A stretch of DNA of 64,000 nucleotides from Leptospira soteropolitanensis (GCF_026151655.1 NZ_JAMQPN010000001.1:124001-188000); one strand, 5' to 3'. Shown: positions 44,213-54,508, numbered from the stretch's first letter. Made by a program: numbers and translations. The notes: generated by a model from the letters alone, not told the origin.

Positions 44213-46153
44213 TTGATCCAATTCATCCAAATCCACCAACATTTCGGCCCTAAAGTGCTCTTTGAGGGATTCAACTGGCATATCAAACCCGGTTGCCGCG
44301 TAGCGATTGTCGGACCCAATGGTTCAGGAAAAACCACGCTTTTCCAAATGGCCGCCGGAAAAATGAAACCAGAATCTGGGGAAGTCATTCGTTCCAAAAA
44401 TACAGTCCTTTCCCTTTTCCAACAGATTCCTGAATTTAACCCAGAAACATCCGTTATCGACACAGTCCTCGATGAAAACAAACTCTATGCCGAGTATGAC
44501 GGAAAACGAAAACTCATCGAATCCAAATTTGAAACGATAAATCACGAAGACCCTGCTTTTGAAGAACTCCTTCTCGAACAAAGTGATTTAGAAGAGTTTG
44601 CCCACTTACATGACTTACACGGTCTCGAAGCAAGGGCCAAAAAAATTCTTTCTGGACTTGGATTTTCTACCGCTGACTTCCTTCGAAAAACCAAAGAATT
44701 TTCTCCGGGTTACCACCACCGGATTGGGCTTGCCATAGCGCTTCTCAACCCACATAATTTATTACTTCTAGATGAACCAACAAACCATTTGGATGATAAA
44801 ACCAAATCTTGGTTAGCTGACTTTTTAGTATCCCAAAACCAAGCCTTTGTTCTTGTGACTCACGATCCAGAATTTTTAAACCAAACGGTTGATACCATCA
44901 TTGAAATCAATCCTCATGGAATTTTTGAATTCCAAGGAAGTTTGGAAGAATTTTTTGAAGCTAAAAATGAAATCCAGGAACAACTAAAAGCCCAATTTCA
45001 AAAAGAAGAAAATTACCTAAAATCTCGAATGGAATGGGTGGAACGATTTCGAGCCCAAGCAACAAAAGCAAGACAGGTCCAATCCGTCATCAAACGATTG
45101 GAAAAAAGAGACAAGTTAGAAAATCCAGAAGAGTCTTTTTGGAACCAAAAACCAGACTACCAATTCCAATTTGTTCCTTCCAGTAATATCATCCTTCGCT
45201 TAGAAAATGCCTCCTTTTCTTATCCAGATAAAAACACGGGTATAAAAAAACAGATCTTTGAAAATGCAGAAATCGAAATTTCCGCTGGCGACAAAGTGGC
45301 GTTAGTTGGACCGAATGGTGCAGGTAAATCTACCCTTATGCGTTGTCTTTTGGAGAGACACAAGTTGGATTCTGGTTCTCTCTATTATGGTCCGAAAACC
45401 AAACTAGGATACTTTTCCCAAACACATGGAGAAGACCTGGATGAAAGCCTAAACCTTGTCGAAACCGTAATCAAAAAATACCCTGAGCTTAGCGAAGAAA
45501 GGGCAAGAACCCTACTTGGACATTTTGCATTTCCAGGAGATGGGGTTTTTAAATCCGTAAAACACCTATCAGGTGGAGAGCAGAGCCGTCTTCGTTTGGC
45601 CCTTCTTGTCAACCACCCCACCAATTGCCTATTTTTAGATGAACCCACTAACCATCTGGACATTGTGATTCGGGAAGCAGTCAAACGAGCACTGATTGAT
45701 TTTCCTGGAAGCCTTCTCATCATTAGCCATGATCCCGATTTTATGAAGGGACTTTGTAACCGCACCTTCCAACTCTCTGGTGGAGTGTTACAAAACCTAA
45801 ATTGCAGTTTTGATGATTACCTCAAGTTTCACAAAGAAGACGAACCAGAATCTCAGGCACAAAATACCACCGGCAAATCTAAATTTGATGAAAAAAAAGC
45901 CAATCCACAAGCCAGCAAAAACAAACGAAAAAAATTAGAGAAAGAAATTTCTGATCTGGAAGTCCAAATTGAGAGACTGGAAAAAAATAAAAAGGACAAA
46001 GAGGAACTTTTACAGGATCCAGAGTTCTTTAAAAACAGAAGTTTTCAGTTGGAAATGGACACTTATAACGATATTAAAAGAGAGATTGCCCTCCTTACGA
46101 AACGTTGGGAGGATGTAACGATAGAACTAGAGGAAATGGGCGGAGTGACATAA
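44213..46153 (+). CDS. ABC-F family ATPase
   Basis: The 646-residue protein has two ABC ATPase domains with no membrane part. Walker A sites are GPNGSGKTT and GPNGAGKST. The Walker B/switch regions LLLDEPTNHLDD and LFLDEPTNHLD are intact, and the interdomain linker is a long charged helix pair (about 250-330). The second signature is LSGGEQSR but the first reads FSPGYHHR, an unusual form. A C-terminal coiled coil (about 560-640) follows. ABC-F proteins act on the ribosome, in translation rescue or antibiotic protection (Uup/EttA/YbiT types). The start is TTG, with no strong ribosome-binding site. It overlaps the rhodanese gene by one base. Confidence 0.85.
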   Translation: MIQFIQIHQHFGPKVLFEGFNWHIKPGCRVAIVGPNGSGKTTLFQMAAGKMKPESGEVIRSKNTVLSLFQQIPEFNPETSVIDTVLDENKLYAEYDGKRKLIESKFETINHEDPAFEELLLEQSDLEEFAHLHDLHGLEARAKKILSGLGFSTADFLRKTKEFSPGYHHRIGLAIALLNPHNLLLLDEPTNHLDDKTKSWLADFLVSQNQAFVLVTHDPEFLNQTVDTIIEINPHGIFEFQGSLEEFFEAKNEIQEQLKAQFQKEENYLKSRMEWVERFRAQATKARQVQSVIKRLEKRDKLENPEESFWNQKPDYQFQFVPSSNIILRLENASFSYPDKNTGIKKQIFENAEIEISAGDKVALVGPNGAGKSTLMRCLLERHKLDSGSLYYGPKTKLGYFSQTHGEDLDESLNLVETVIKKYPELSEERARTLLGHFAFPGDGVFKSVKHLSGGEQSRLRLALLVNHPTNCLFLDEPTNHLDIVIREAVKRALIDFPGSLLIISHDPDFMKGLCNRTFQLSGGVLQNLNCSFDDYLKFHKEDEPESQAQNTTGKSKFDEKKANPQASKNKRKKLEKEISDLEVQIERLEKNKKDKEELLQDPEFFKNRSFQLEMDTYNDIKREIALLTKRWEDVTIELEEMGGVT

Positions 46154-46494
46154 TGGTACCGGAAATCGATGTAGTCAGTTTTAAAAAACGTCTGGATGCA
46201 CGTGCAGAAGGAAAGGATGATTTTTTTGTATTGGATGTAAGAAATCCGAACGAACAACAAATTGCCCTGGTTCCCGGTACAGACAAACTCATTCCTGTAA
46301 GTGAACTTGCTGCCCGAATCGACGAATTAAAAAGCCAAATTGACAAAGAGATTTTAGTCTATTGCCGCTCTGGCGGAAGGTCAGGAATGGCCTGCGGAAT
46401 TTTGGCCCAAGCAGGATTTAAGTCCTACAAAAACGTAGCCGGAGGAACTTTAGCGTATTCCGATTTAGTCGATCCATCCATGCAAAAGTATTAA
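46153..46494 (+). CDS. Rhodanese-domain protein
   Basis: The 113-residue protein is a single rhodanese domain. The active-site loop is YCRSGGRSG, with the catalytic Cys, and the N-terminal block reads FVLDVRNPNEQ. It transfers sulfane sulfur, or serves as a protein-persulfide carrier. ATG at 46153 overlaps the ABC-F stop codon (TAATG), with GGAG upstream, so the two are translationally coupled. It is followed 2 bp later by the DAHP synthase gene. The acceptor is unknown. Confidence 0.85.
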   Translation: MVPEIDVVSFKKRLDARAEGKDDFFVLDVRNPNEQQIALVPGTDKLIPVSELAARIDELKSQIDKEILVYCRSGGRSGMACGILAQAGFKSYKNVAGGTLAYSDLVDPSMQKY

Positions 46495-46496
46495 TT

Positions 46497-47546
46497 ATGA
46501 AACCAACAGCCAATTTAAGAATATTAGAACAACATAGCCTCATCCCACCGTCGGTCATCATGGAAGAACTGCCATTAACCGATGCAGCATCAGACGTCGT
46601 TGTACGCACCAGAAGTGAAATTTCTGATATTATCCACGGAAAAGACAATAAACGTATGTTAGTTGTCGTAGGTCCATGTTCTGTCCATGACATTGGTGCT
46701 GTGATGGAATATGCATCCAAACTCAAACCAAAAATTGAGGAGTTTAAAAACGAACTTCTCATCGTGATGCGAGTTTATTTTGAAAAACCAAGAACCACAG
46801 TGGGTTGGAAAGGCCTTATCAATGATCCCGATTTAGACGGATCTTTTCATATCAACAAAGGTCTCCAACTTGCCCGCAAACTATTGTTAGACCTAAATAA
46901 TATGGGAATCCCTTGCGGAACGGAATTTTTAGATGTAATTTCCCCGCAGTACATTGCTGACTTAGTGGCTTGGGGTGCGATTGGTGCCAGAACCACAGAA
47001 AGCCAAGTCCACCGTGAATTGGCATCGGGACTTTCTGCACCTATTGGATTTAAAAATGGAACGGATGGGAATGTTCAGATTGCCGTAGATGCCATTCGTT
47101 CCGCAAGTTCTAGCCACCATTTTCTTTCTGTCACCAATCAAGGAAGCAGCGCTATCTTTCGTACAGCGGGAAACAGTGACACCCATGTGATTTTACGCGG
47201 TGGAAACAAAGGACCTAATTTTGATGAAGCATCTGTCAATGAAGTAGGTGCACAAATTGAAAAAGCAGGCCTACCATCCAAAGTAATGATCGATTGTTCA
47301 CACGGAAATAGCCAAAAAGATTTTCGAAAACAACCAGCTGTGATTGAGGCCGTGGCAGAACAATTTGCCAAAGGCAGTAAACATATTTTAGGCGTCATGA
47401 TCGAAAGTCATCTCAAAGAAGGAAACCAATCCATCGATGCCAAACCTTTGACTTATGGCCAGTCCATCACAGATGCTTGTGTTTCTTGGGAAACAACAGT
47501 TCCTATGTTCGAAAGATTGGCAGAAGCGGCAAAAAAAAGAAAATAG
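46497..47546 (+). CDS. aroG: 3-deoxy-7-phosphoheptulonate (DAHP) synthase, class I
   Basis: This enzyme joins phosphoenolpyruvate and erythrose-4-phosphate at the first step of the shikimate pathway. The 349-residue AroF/G/H-type protein has VVGPCSVHD near residue 60, KPRTTVGWKG near 100, the GARTTESQVHRELASGLSAPIGFKNG block near 165-195, and MIDCSHGNSQKD near 265, the standard set. Feedback specificity (Phe, Tyr or Trp) is not readable. The start is ATG at 46497, right after the rhodanese gene, and it converges with panB. Confidence 0.93.
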   Translation: MKPTANLRILEQHSLIPPSVIMEELPLTDAASDVVVRTRSEISDIIHGKDNKRMLVVVGPCSVHDIGAVMEYASKLKPKIEEFKNELLIVMRVYFEKPRTTVGWKGLINDPDLDGSFHINKGLQLARKLLLDLNNMGIPCGTEFLDVISPQYIADLVAWGAIGARTTESQVHRELASGLSAPIGFKNGTDGNVQIAVDAIRSASSSHHFLSVTNQGSSAIFRTAGNSDTHVILRGGNKGPNFDEASVNEVGAQIEKAGLPSKVMIDCSHGNSQKDFRKQPAVIEAVAEQFAKGSKHILGVMIESHLKEGNQSIDAKPLTYGQSITDACVSWETTVPMFERLAEAAKKRK

Positions 47547-47549
47547 GTT

Positions 47550-48356
47550 TTAAGTATCAGAAAAAACGTGAGCTTCCGACGGATACTCACGTTTCGAAAC
47601 TTCGCGGTGGTATAAATTCACCGCATCCTTCACTGGCCCACTGAGATTCCCAAACTTCTTTAAAAACTTAGGATGAAAGTCTTCATTGAGGCCCAGTAGA
47701 TCTTGCATCACAAGTACCTGGCCCGAAGTGTATTTTCCGGCACCAATCCCAATGGTGGGAATCCGAATGGATTCTGTGATTTCTTTTCCTAAGGATTCCG
47801 GAACCATCTCGAGTAACAAAGCAAAGGCGCCTGCTTCCGCAATTTCTCTGGCTTTGCGAACCATTTTGGAGCGGGCGGCTTCCGTTTTTCCTTGGACACG
47901 GTGTCCCCCAAGAGTGTGAACAGACTGCGGTGTGAGGCCTAAATGAGCAAACACCGGAATTCCCGATTCTGTCATTCGGCGTGTGAGTTCGATGATAAAA
48001 TCGGAATCCCCTTCTAGTTTGACACAAGAAGCATTGGTTTCTTTTAAAACACGGCCTGCAGAACGAATCCCTTCTTCAATGGATGTTTGGTATGATAAAA
48101 ATGGTAAATCAGCAACAATGGTTTTGTCAGGAGCCCCTTTACAAACCGCTTTTGTATGGTAGATGATTTCATCCAGAGTTACAGGAAGTGTGGAATGATT
48201 TCCTTGGATTACCATTCCAAGCGAATCACCTACAAGAATACAATCGATTTCGGTTCGGTTAAAGAGAGTCGCAAAGGTATAGTCGTAACAAGTGATGACA
48301 GAGATTGGTTCTCCCGCATCGTATTTTTTTTTATACTGTAGAATAATGTTTTTCAT
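47550..48356 (-). CDS. panB: 3-methyl-2-oxobutanoate hydroxymethyltransferase
   Basis: This enzyme makes ketopantoate in pantothenate (coenzyme A) synthesis. The 268-residue protein has the family blocks VITCYDYTFATLFNRTEID, VGDSLGMVIQGNHSTLPVT (metal Asp), VKLEGD, GIPVFAHLGLTPQSVHTLGG and IPTIGIGAGKYTSGQVLV. It starts at ATG 48356 inside the end of folK (26-bp overlap), so it is coupled to it. Its last codons lie in a terminator hairpin at 47564-47594. Confidence 0.95.
   Translation of the reverse strand: MKNIILQYKKKYDAGEPISVITCYDYTFATLFNRTEIDCILVGDSLGMVIQGNHSTLPVTLDEIIYHTKAVCKGAPDKTIVADLPFLSYQTSIEEGIRSAGRVLKETNASCVKLEGDSDFIIELTRRMTESGIPVFAHLGLTPQSVHTLGGHRVQGKTEAARSKMVRKAREIAEAGAFALLLEMVPESLGKEITESIRIPTIGIGAGKYTSGQVLVMQDLLGLNEDFHPKFLKKFGNLSGPVKDAVNLYHREVSKREYPSEAHVFSDT
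47564..47594 (-). terminator. Terminator inside the end of panB
   Basis: AAACGTGAG and CTCACGTTT form a 9-bp stem over a 13-nt loop. On the minus strand it is followed by a run of Ts. The stem covers panB codons just before the stop at 47550, so the terminator is built into the coding sequence. Confidence 0.6.
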
Positions 48357-48804
48357 GGTTTAATTCCAAAAAGAGTGCATAGACTCCAATTTCTCCCATA
48401 TCAGTTAACAACTGTTTTATGAATGGTCTCGAATATAGCGAATGGTGAGGCAGATGTAAATAATCTGTTTTCATTATGACTGCTTCGTAGGTAAGAATAT
48501 CGATGTCGATTTCTCTTGGTCCTTTCCAAGACCTACGTTTACGTCCCAGTTTATCTTCAATTGCTTGCAAAGAATCAAGTAAACAAGGAAGTGTGAAGGC
48601 AGAAGAAACCATTACCTTTAGGATTTGATTTAAAAAATAAGGTTGGTTGGTATTCTCGAGTGGAGCCGTTTCCAATCTTTCCGATTGTTTTAAAATTTGC
48701 ACTTCAGGTAAGGTAGAAATTTCCCAAATTGCCTGGTCCATAAAATGGTGCCTGTCACCGATGTTCGAACCCAGAGACAAAAAGGCAATATTGGAATACT
48801 TCAT
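48331..48804 (-). CDS. folK: 2-amino-4-hydroxy-6-hydroxymethyldihydropteridine diphosphokinase
   Basis: HPPK adds pyrophosphate to the pterin in folate synthesis. The 157-residue protein has the family signature LGRKRRSWKGPREIDIDIL (residues about 86-104) and the early SLGSNIGDR block. It is in a minus-strand operon after the DnaC-like ATPase (4-bp gap) and overlaps panB by 26 bp. Folate and pantothenate genes are often neighbours in spirochaetes and other bacteria. Confidence 0.93.
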   Translation of the reverse strand: MKYSNIAFLSLGSNIGDRHHFMDQAIWEISTLPEVQILKQSERLETAPLENTNQPYFLNQILKVMVSSAFTLPCLLDSLQAIEDKLGRKRRSWKGPREIDIDILTYEAVIMKTDYLHLPHHSLYSRPFIKQLLTDMGEIGVYALFLELNHEKHYSTV

Positions 48805-48808
48805 GATC

Positions 48809-49672
48809 TTACCTCTTTACAAACTTAGTGCGGTAATCCGGACACTTGAGTTCAATTTCTTTGGTCATTTCCATGAGCCGAGAATAAATACGACCTTGCC
48901 CACGATCACGCCACTCCAATAAAGAATGGTTTGAAGTAAGAAGTGTCAGCTTTTCTTGTTCATAACGACTATCTATGAGATCGTATAACTTTCGATTGTT
49001 GAACTCAGATTCCTTTTGGACTCCAAAGTCATCAATCACAAGGACATCCACGTTGGCAAATTCCCTTTCAATGGAACGTTCTTGACCATGTGTCTCGCTA
49101 TCAGACTGGTAAGTATCTCGGATGGCAGACAAAAAGTCTTTATTCACCTTAGCATACTTACAAGTAATCCCATAACGAAAGATCAGTTCGTTTAAGATCA
49201 CACAAGCAAGGAGTGTTTTCCCAGAACCAGTCCCACCCCAAAGGTAAAAACCTTGCGGAGAAAAATCTGCATTTTTAAATTTATGAACTAGTTCGTTTGC
49301 CCAATCATGAGCAATGATAAAAGACATATCGGGGTCGCTTGCTGTATCTCCAATGTCGATTGTGGACAAAAATTGGAAACGATACCTCGCAGGAATGTTG
49401 GCCTTTTCGACCAAATTCTCCCAGTTGCGAAGGGAAAACCTGGCATTATGACAAACACAAGGGAGCATTTTGTCCAATTTCCTGTCAAAAGTCATAAAGG
49501 GAGCTTGCCCTTTCGCCTCACAAGTGTTACAGTCACTACCGATACAATGGCAAAGAACCAAAGCTCCAGAACGCGAGCCCCGGACATGTTCGGCTAAGGT
49601 AATTCCGACCCCGCCACAGGTTTTACACTGAGGATTTCCGTCTCGGATGGAAGTAATTTCGGATAAATTCAT
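48809..49672 (-). CDS. DnaC/IstB-like ATPase with Cys-rich zinc N-terminus
   Basis: The 287-residue protein has an N-terminal Cys-rich part of about 85 residues (CKTCGG, CHC, CNTC and CVCH), a likely zinc-binding region. An AAA+ ATPase domain follows: Walker A GGTGSGKTLLA near 150-160, Walker B VLVIDDFG near 210, and a sensor-like LLTSNHSL. It resembles DnaC/DnaI helicase loaders and IstB. No transposase is near, so a replication loader is the better reading. ATG at 49672 is chosen; an in-frame TTG lies 6 bp upstream. It heads the folK-panB operon. Confidence 0.75.
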   Translation of the reverse strand: MNLSEITSIRDGNPQCKTCGGVGITLAEHVRGSRSGALVLCHCIGSDCNTCEAKGQAPFMTFDRKLDKMLPCVCHNARFSLRNWENLVEKANIPARYRFQFLSTIDIGDTASDPDMSFIIAHDWANELVHKFKNADFSPQGFYLWGGTGSGKTLLACVILNELIFRYGITCKYAKVNKDFLSAIRDTYQSDSETHGQERSIEREFANVDVLVIDDFGVQKESEFNNRKLYDLIDSRYEQEKLTLLTSNHSLLEWRDRGQGRIYSRLMEMTKEIELKCPDYRTKFVKR

Positions 49673-49816
49673 CTCCAAGGAGCAATCTTCTCGAATTCTC
49701 TAAGCTGTCAAGGAATGAGATTTTTTAGGTGATTCGAGACTTATGTCCCTTTAATACGAAGGGAATCAGAAGAAAAAGTTAACAATTAGGTTTTTTTCCG
49801 CATTAATTCGTTATTA

Positions 49817-49837
49817 TTGACTCTTGCCATTCCGATA
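49817..49837 (+). promoter_or_regulatory. Possible fcpA promoter region
   Basis: TTGACT (49817-49822) and CCGATA (49832-49837) lie upstream of fcpA. CCGATA resembles the -10 element (GCCGATAA) of flagellar sigma-28 promoters, but the TAAA -35 element is poor, and no good sigma-70 -10 lies 17 bp after TTGACT. The rest of the gap 49679-49905 holds no gene I can support. Confidence 0.25.
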
Positions 49838-49881
49838 CTTTCATTGAAGAAATAGATAAACCTATTTTTTCAAAATATTGA

Positions 49882-50808
<927 letters not shown>

Positions 50809-50833
50809 TCCCGAAAATATCTCTTTCAATGAG

Positions 50834-50866
50834 AAAGCCCGGTTTAAAACTCCGGGCTTTTTTGTT
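50834..50866 (+). terminator. Strong intrinsic terminator after fcpA
   Basis: AAAGCCCGG (50834-50842) pairs with CCGGGCTTT (50852-50860) over a 9-nt loop, and is followed by TTTGTTTTT. It lies 25 bp after the stop codon. Confidence 0.9.
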
Positions 50867-50975
50867 TTTACTTCAAAGGAAATAAAACTCCCTAACTTTT
50901 AAGTTCTCATGAATCCATTTCAATTGAACTAAAAAAGCATGAAACTATACTAAGTCACGAAACTAATTCTTCAAA

Positions 50976-53519
50976 TCATTTGATTTCTTTTAACACTGTC
51001 TTTGTTGGCATTCGAAAGAAACTAAAGAGCCCGAGTGCATACAAACTCACCGTCACAAAACAAATTCCAACAAACACTAGAGTGAGTTGTCCATAAGGAT
51101 ACACACTGCGAAGCTCCAATACTGATCGGTTCAGTACCTCATTGGAAACAACGGAATAAACTAGTCCCAATAAAAATGAAATCACAGAAACAAGTAGAGC
51201 TTCACGTAAGAAATGTTTTACCATAAAACGACTGTTTGCCCCAATCACTCGTAACAAAGCAAATTCCCGTTTCCTTTCCGATTGGCTTGCATATAAGGTA
51301 GTAAATACAAGCACAAAGGAAGCTGCCAAAATAAAAGCAGTCATAAGAGCCATCATCTGAGTGACCTTCTCCAAAATTCCCATAAAGGCTTGAATGGTTT
51401 TTTCCGTATCAATCACGGTGATATTCGGAAACTGATTTACGATGACCTTTTGTAATTGGTATCTGTTTTCACTAGAATCAATCAGTAAGGAAATGATATA
51501 AAACCTAGGTGCTTTCTCCAAAATTCCCTTAGAAAAAAGTACCACAAAATTTGGTTTCATATCCGCCCAGTTCACCGAACGTAAGTTAGATATTTTTCCA
51601 GAAACTTCCCGGCCCTGGACATTAAAAGTCAACTCGTCACCCACTCCCGCCTGTAAATAACCTGCAAAATCCCTTTCGACTGAGATTTCATTTCGCCCTG
51701 ATTCCTCCCACCAGGCACCTTTTGTTACCTCTTCCGTGTCATACAACTCATCTCTGTAGGATAAAAAGTATTCCCTGGTTCTTGCAGTAGCGCGCCAATT
51801 CCGATCCATTGCATTTTTGATGGTATCTTCTTTTTTGATCGGTTCGCCATTCACTTTGGAAAGACGAGCCCCAATCACAGGAGCCAAATATTGTTTCTCC
51901 ACAGGAAATGAACGAATCGTTTTGAGTAAGTCGTCCTTTTGTGTTTCTCTGATGTCCAAAAGAAATAGATTAGGTCTACGCTCAATCTCACGTGCCCCAC
52001 TAAGTTCCAGTAAACTCTCTTGCAAAATCAGTGATAAGGTGAGGATAAAGAGCGCTGATCCAAGTCCGATAATAGAAAGTCGAAGGGCACCAGACTTACG
52101 GGTGACTTTTTTGGTCACAAGGCTCCATTCTTTCGATAACCATCCCCATTTAGAAATTTTTGTGATAAGAAGTCCAAGAAAAACGTACAATCCGTACACA
52201 AGGACCGGCAAAGTTAATAAAACCAGTGTAAAGAGAATTCCTTTAAAGATACTTTCTGTTTCGAGGATAGCAAGACTTGTAAATAGAATATAAATCAAAA
52301 GAAAGGATCCGAATTGCCATTTGGATGTGGATAAATTTCCACTGGTTTGTGATTCTACTTCTTTTAATGCTGCAAGTGGTTTAACTGATCTTGTTTCTAA
52401 TACAAGAGGAATGGAGATAAGGAGTGGTAACACAACTCCCAACACCAAACTCCAAAGGAGAGATGAAAAAGAAAGGCCAAAGACAATACCAGATTCTACT
52501 GACATCAGTCCGCTGATATCTGGTAAAATGGACTGAATCCCATAACCAAGAATCAGTCCAAGAGTTGTTCCAAGGATGGATAAAATTAAAATCTCTGCAA
52601 AAACTAAAAGTAAAATAGCATTTGGTTTAGCACCAAGACACATCAAGATTGCAATTTCGTTTCTCTTTTCTATCAATCTGGTTCTGACTGCAGTATAAAC
52701 AGAAATGGCTCCTAAAAAAAATCCTGCCAAAGCCAAAAGTGCCATATAATCAAATGTGTTTTTGATAAACTGTTGGGAGCCGGAATTGACTTCCGTATTA
52801 TGATAAATGGTTAAATCTTCTTTGATGAGTGCTTCAAACTCTTTATCCTTCCAACCCAAACTATCTACAGTTTCTGGAAATTTCGCATAAATGGTATAAC
52901 GAATGCGACTTCCTCGTTGCACAAGCCCTGTCTTGTTGGCAGTATCTTTTCGAATGATGGAACCAGGAGCTGAACCTACAAACGAACCAACAGCGCCTGG
53001 TTCTTTCACCACAACGCCAGCTAACACGAGCAAACTATCACCCAAACGAACACGATCGCCGATTTTTAGTTTGAGATTTTCCACAAGAGACTTATCAAGT
53101 AAAACCTGGTTTGGTTGTAAATTGCGATAAGCGGCTTCTGGTTCGGTTTTCATTTCCCCATAAAAAGGATAATTGGTCTCCACCGCTTTGATAAAACTAA
53201 GTGAGTTTTCCTCCCCCGATTCGTTGGAAATCATGGATAAAAACTGGATGGAAGCGCTGGTTTCTGAACCTTTCGGAAGGCTTGTTTCCACCAATGTTTC
53301 TGCTGTTTTTGTGATTTCTTGGGGGGATTGGAGGGCAATATCGGCCCCCATAATCGATTTTGCCTCTTTTTTAATGGCATTTGCCGTATTGTCTTTGTAA
53401 GAATGGATCCCAATCACAGAACCCACACCGAGAGTAATGGAGACTACAATGAGAAGTGAATACCGAAACCGAGAAAAGAGCTCCCGTTTTAGATAAAAAC
53501 GAAATAAAGAAACTTTCAT
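50976..53519 (-). CDS. ABC transporter permease, YbbP/FtsX-type
   Basis: The 847-residue permease has two FtsX-type halves: an N-terminal membrane helix and periplasmic MacB-PCD-like domain (about 25-250), a block of membrane helices at about 255-510, a second periplasmic domain at about 515-720, and three more helices at the end. It resembles YbbP rather than LolC/E, which are shorter. Landmarks are ETRSVKPLAALKEVE at the cytoplasmic loop, and RVIGANSRFMVKHFLREALLVS near the C-terminus. It overlaps the ATPase gene by 4 bp. The cargo is unknown; YbbAP-like systems may act on lipids or esters. Confidence 0.85.
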   Translation of the reverse strand: MKVSLFRFYLKRELFSRFRYSLLIVVSITLGVGSVIGIHSYKDNTANAIKKEAKSIMGADIALQSPQEITKTAETLVETSLPKGSETSASIQFLSMISNESGEENSLSFIKAVETNYPFYGEMKTEPEAAYRNLQPNQVLLDKSLVENLKLKIGDRVRLGDSLLVLAGVVVKEPGAVGSFVGSAPGSIIRKDTANKTGLVQRGSRIRYTIYAKFPETVDSLGWKDKEFEALIKEDLTIYHNTEVNSGSQQFIKNTFDYMALLALAGFFLGAISVYTAVRTRLIEKRNEIAILMCLGAKPNAILLLVFAEILILSILGTTLGLILGYGIQSILPDISGLMSVESGIVFGLSFSSLLWSLVLGVVLPLLISIPLVLETRSVKPLAALKEVESQTSGNLSTSKWQFGSFLLIYILFTSLAILETESIFKGILFTLVLLTLPVLVYGLYVFLGLLITKISKWGWLSKEWSLVTKKVTRKSGALRLSIIGLGSALFILTLSLILQESLLELSGAREIERRPNLFLLDIRETQKDDLLKTIRSFPVEKQYLAPVIGARLSKVNGEPIKKEDTIKNAMDRNWRATARTREYFLSYRDELYDTEEVTKGAWWEESGRNEISVERDFAGYLQAGVGDELTFNVQGREVSGKISNLRSVNWADMKPNFVVLFSKGILEKAPRFYIISLLIDSSENRYQLQKVIVNQFPNITVIDTEKTIQAFMGILEKVTQMMALMTAFILAASFVLVFTTLYASQSERKREFALLRVIGANSRFMVKHFLREALLVSVISFLLGLVYSVVSNEVLNRSVLELRSVYPYGQLTLVFVGICFVTVSLYALGLFSFFRMPTKTVLKEIK

Positions 53520-54292
53520 CGACTGACCTGCTTAGACATAGCGCTCGTTTTCTTTTGTTTGGTGGTCTTTTTGGCAGTTAGTTTTTTGGATGAACTAGGA
53601 CTAGATTTTTTCCTATTCCATAAATCCGAAATAATTTCCCCATCTTTCATCTCTAAAACACGATCAGCCAATTTTGCCACATCAGGATCATGTGTGACCA
53701 CAACAAGAGTAGTTCCTTGTTCTTTGTTTCTGTACAACAAAAGATCTAAAACAGTTTTACTATTTTTAAAATCCAAATTAGCAGTCGGTTCATCGGCAAA
53801 AATAATCTTAGGATCATTCACAAAACTTCTGGCGATAGCAATTCTTTGTTCCTCTCCACCTGACAACTGTTTTGGGAAGTGGGTAGCTCTGTGAGACATA
53901 GATACGGATTCTAAAATTTTTTCTGATTTTTTTAAAATCTCTGTTTCAGATAGTGACGATTTTAAGTATAATGGAATGCCAACATTCTCAATGGCATTGA
54001 GACCAGGAAGTAATTGAAAGTTTTGAAAGATAAAACCAATCTGATCTGCACGCAAATCAGCTAAATTAGATTCATTTTCCTTCGTTAAGTCAATTCCATC
54101 CAGTGCCACAACCCCTGTATCTGGTTTATCTAGACCGGCTGCTACACCAAGAAGCGTTGATTTCCCTGATCCAGATGGGCCAATAATCGCTACAAATTCA
54201 CCTGTTTCAATGCGAAATGAAATATTTTTCAACACATCAATCGTTTCCGATTCATTGTGAAATGATTTGAACACATTTTTAAATTCCAACAC
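53516..54292 (-). CDS. ABC transporter ATPase, YbbA/LolD-type
   Basis: The 258-residue ATPase has Walker A GPSGSGKST near 39-47, the Q-loop at FQNFQLLPGLNAIENV, signature LSGGEEQRIAIARSF near 140, Walker B IIFADEPTANLD, and the H-loop VVTHD. This is the MacB/LolD/YbbA class, where LSGGEQQR is usual. A Ser/Lys-rich tail (about 230-258) follows. The start is GTG at 54292 with GGGGGA 8 nt ahead. It makes up a two-gene operon with the permease (4-bp overlap). Confidence 0.93.
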   Translation of the reverse strand: MLEFKNVFKSFHNESETIDVLKNISFRIETGEFVAIIGPSGSGKSTLLGVAAGLDKPDTGVVALDGIDLTKENESNLADLRADQIGFIFQNFQLLPGLNAIENVGIPLYLKSSLSETEILKKSEKILESVSMSHRATHFPKQLSGGEEQRIAIARSFVNDPKIIFADEPTANLDFKNSKTVLDLLLYRNKEQGTTLVVVTHDPDVAKLADRVLEMKDGEIISDLWNRKKSSPSSSKKLTAKKTTKQKKTSAMSKQVSR

Positions 54293-54314
54293 TAGGTTTT
54301 TCCCCCAAAGATTC

Positions 54315-54378
54315 TATCGCCTAACAAAATATATATGACTAATAACGGGCATTTATCAGAAAAAATATCGCCTAACAA
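54315..54378. repeat. 13-bp direct repeat upstream of the ABC operon
   Basis: TATCGCCTAACAA occurs at 54315-54327 and 54366-54378, 51 bp apart start to start. Both lie upstream of the minus-strand GTG at 54292, and an ATATATAT stretch between them could be its -10 region. These may be two binding sites of one regulator. Confidence 0.4.
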
Positions 54379-54508
54379 CGATTTTTCAGTTTTTTCCATA
54401 ACAGTTATATTTTTTTTATTTTCATTTTCGTTCCAACTATATTGCACCGATTAGAAAAAATTCTGACAAATTTTTACTTATCTTTTTGAGCGTACATCCT
54501 AATTTTTT

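Noticed and set aside
54315..54378. GCCTAAC cores resemble integron attC sites
   Set aside because: An attC site needs a partner GTTRRRY core in the other orientation downstream on the same strand. None is present within the next 150 bp, and no integrase or cassette array is seen.
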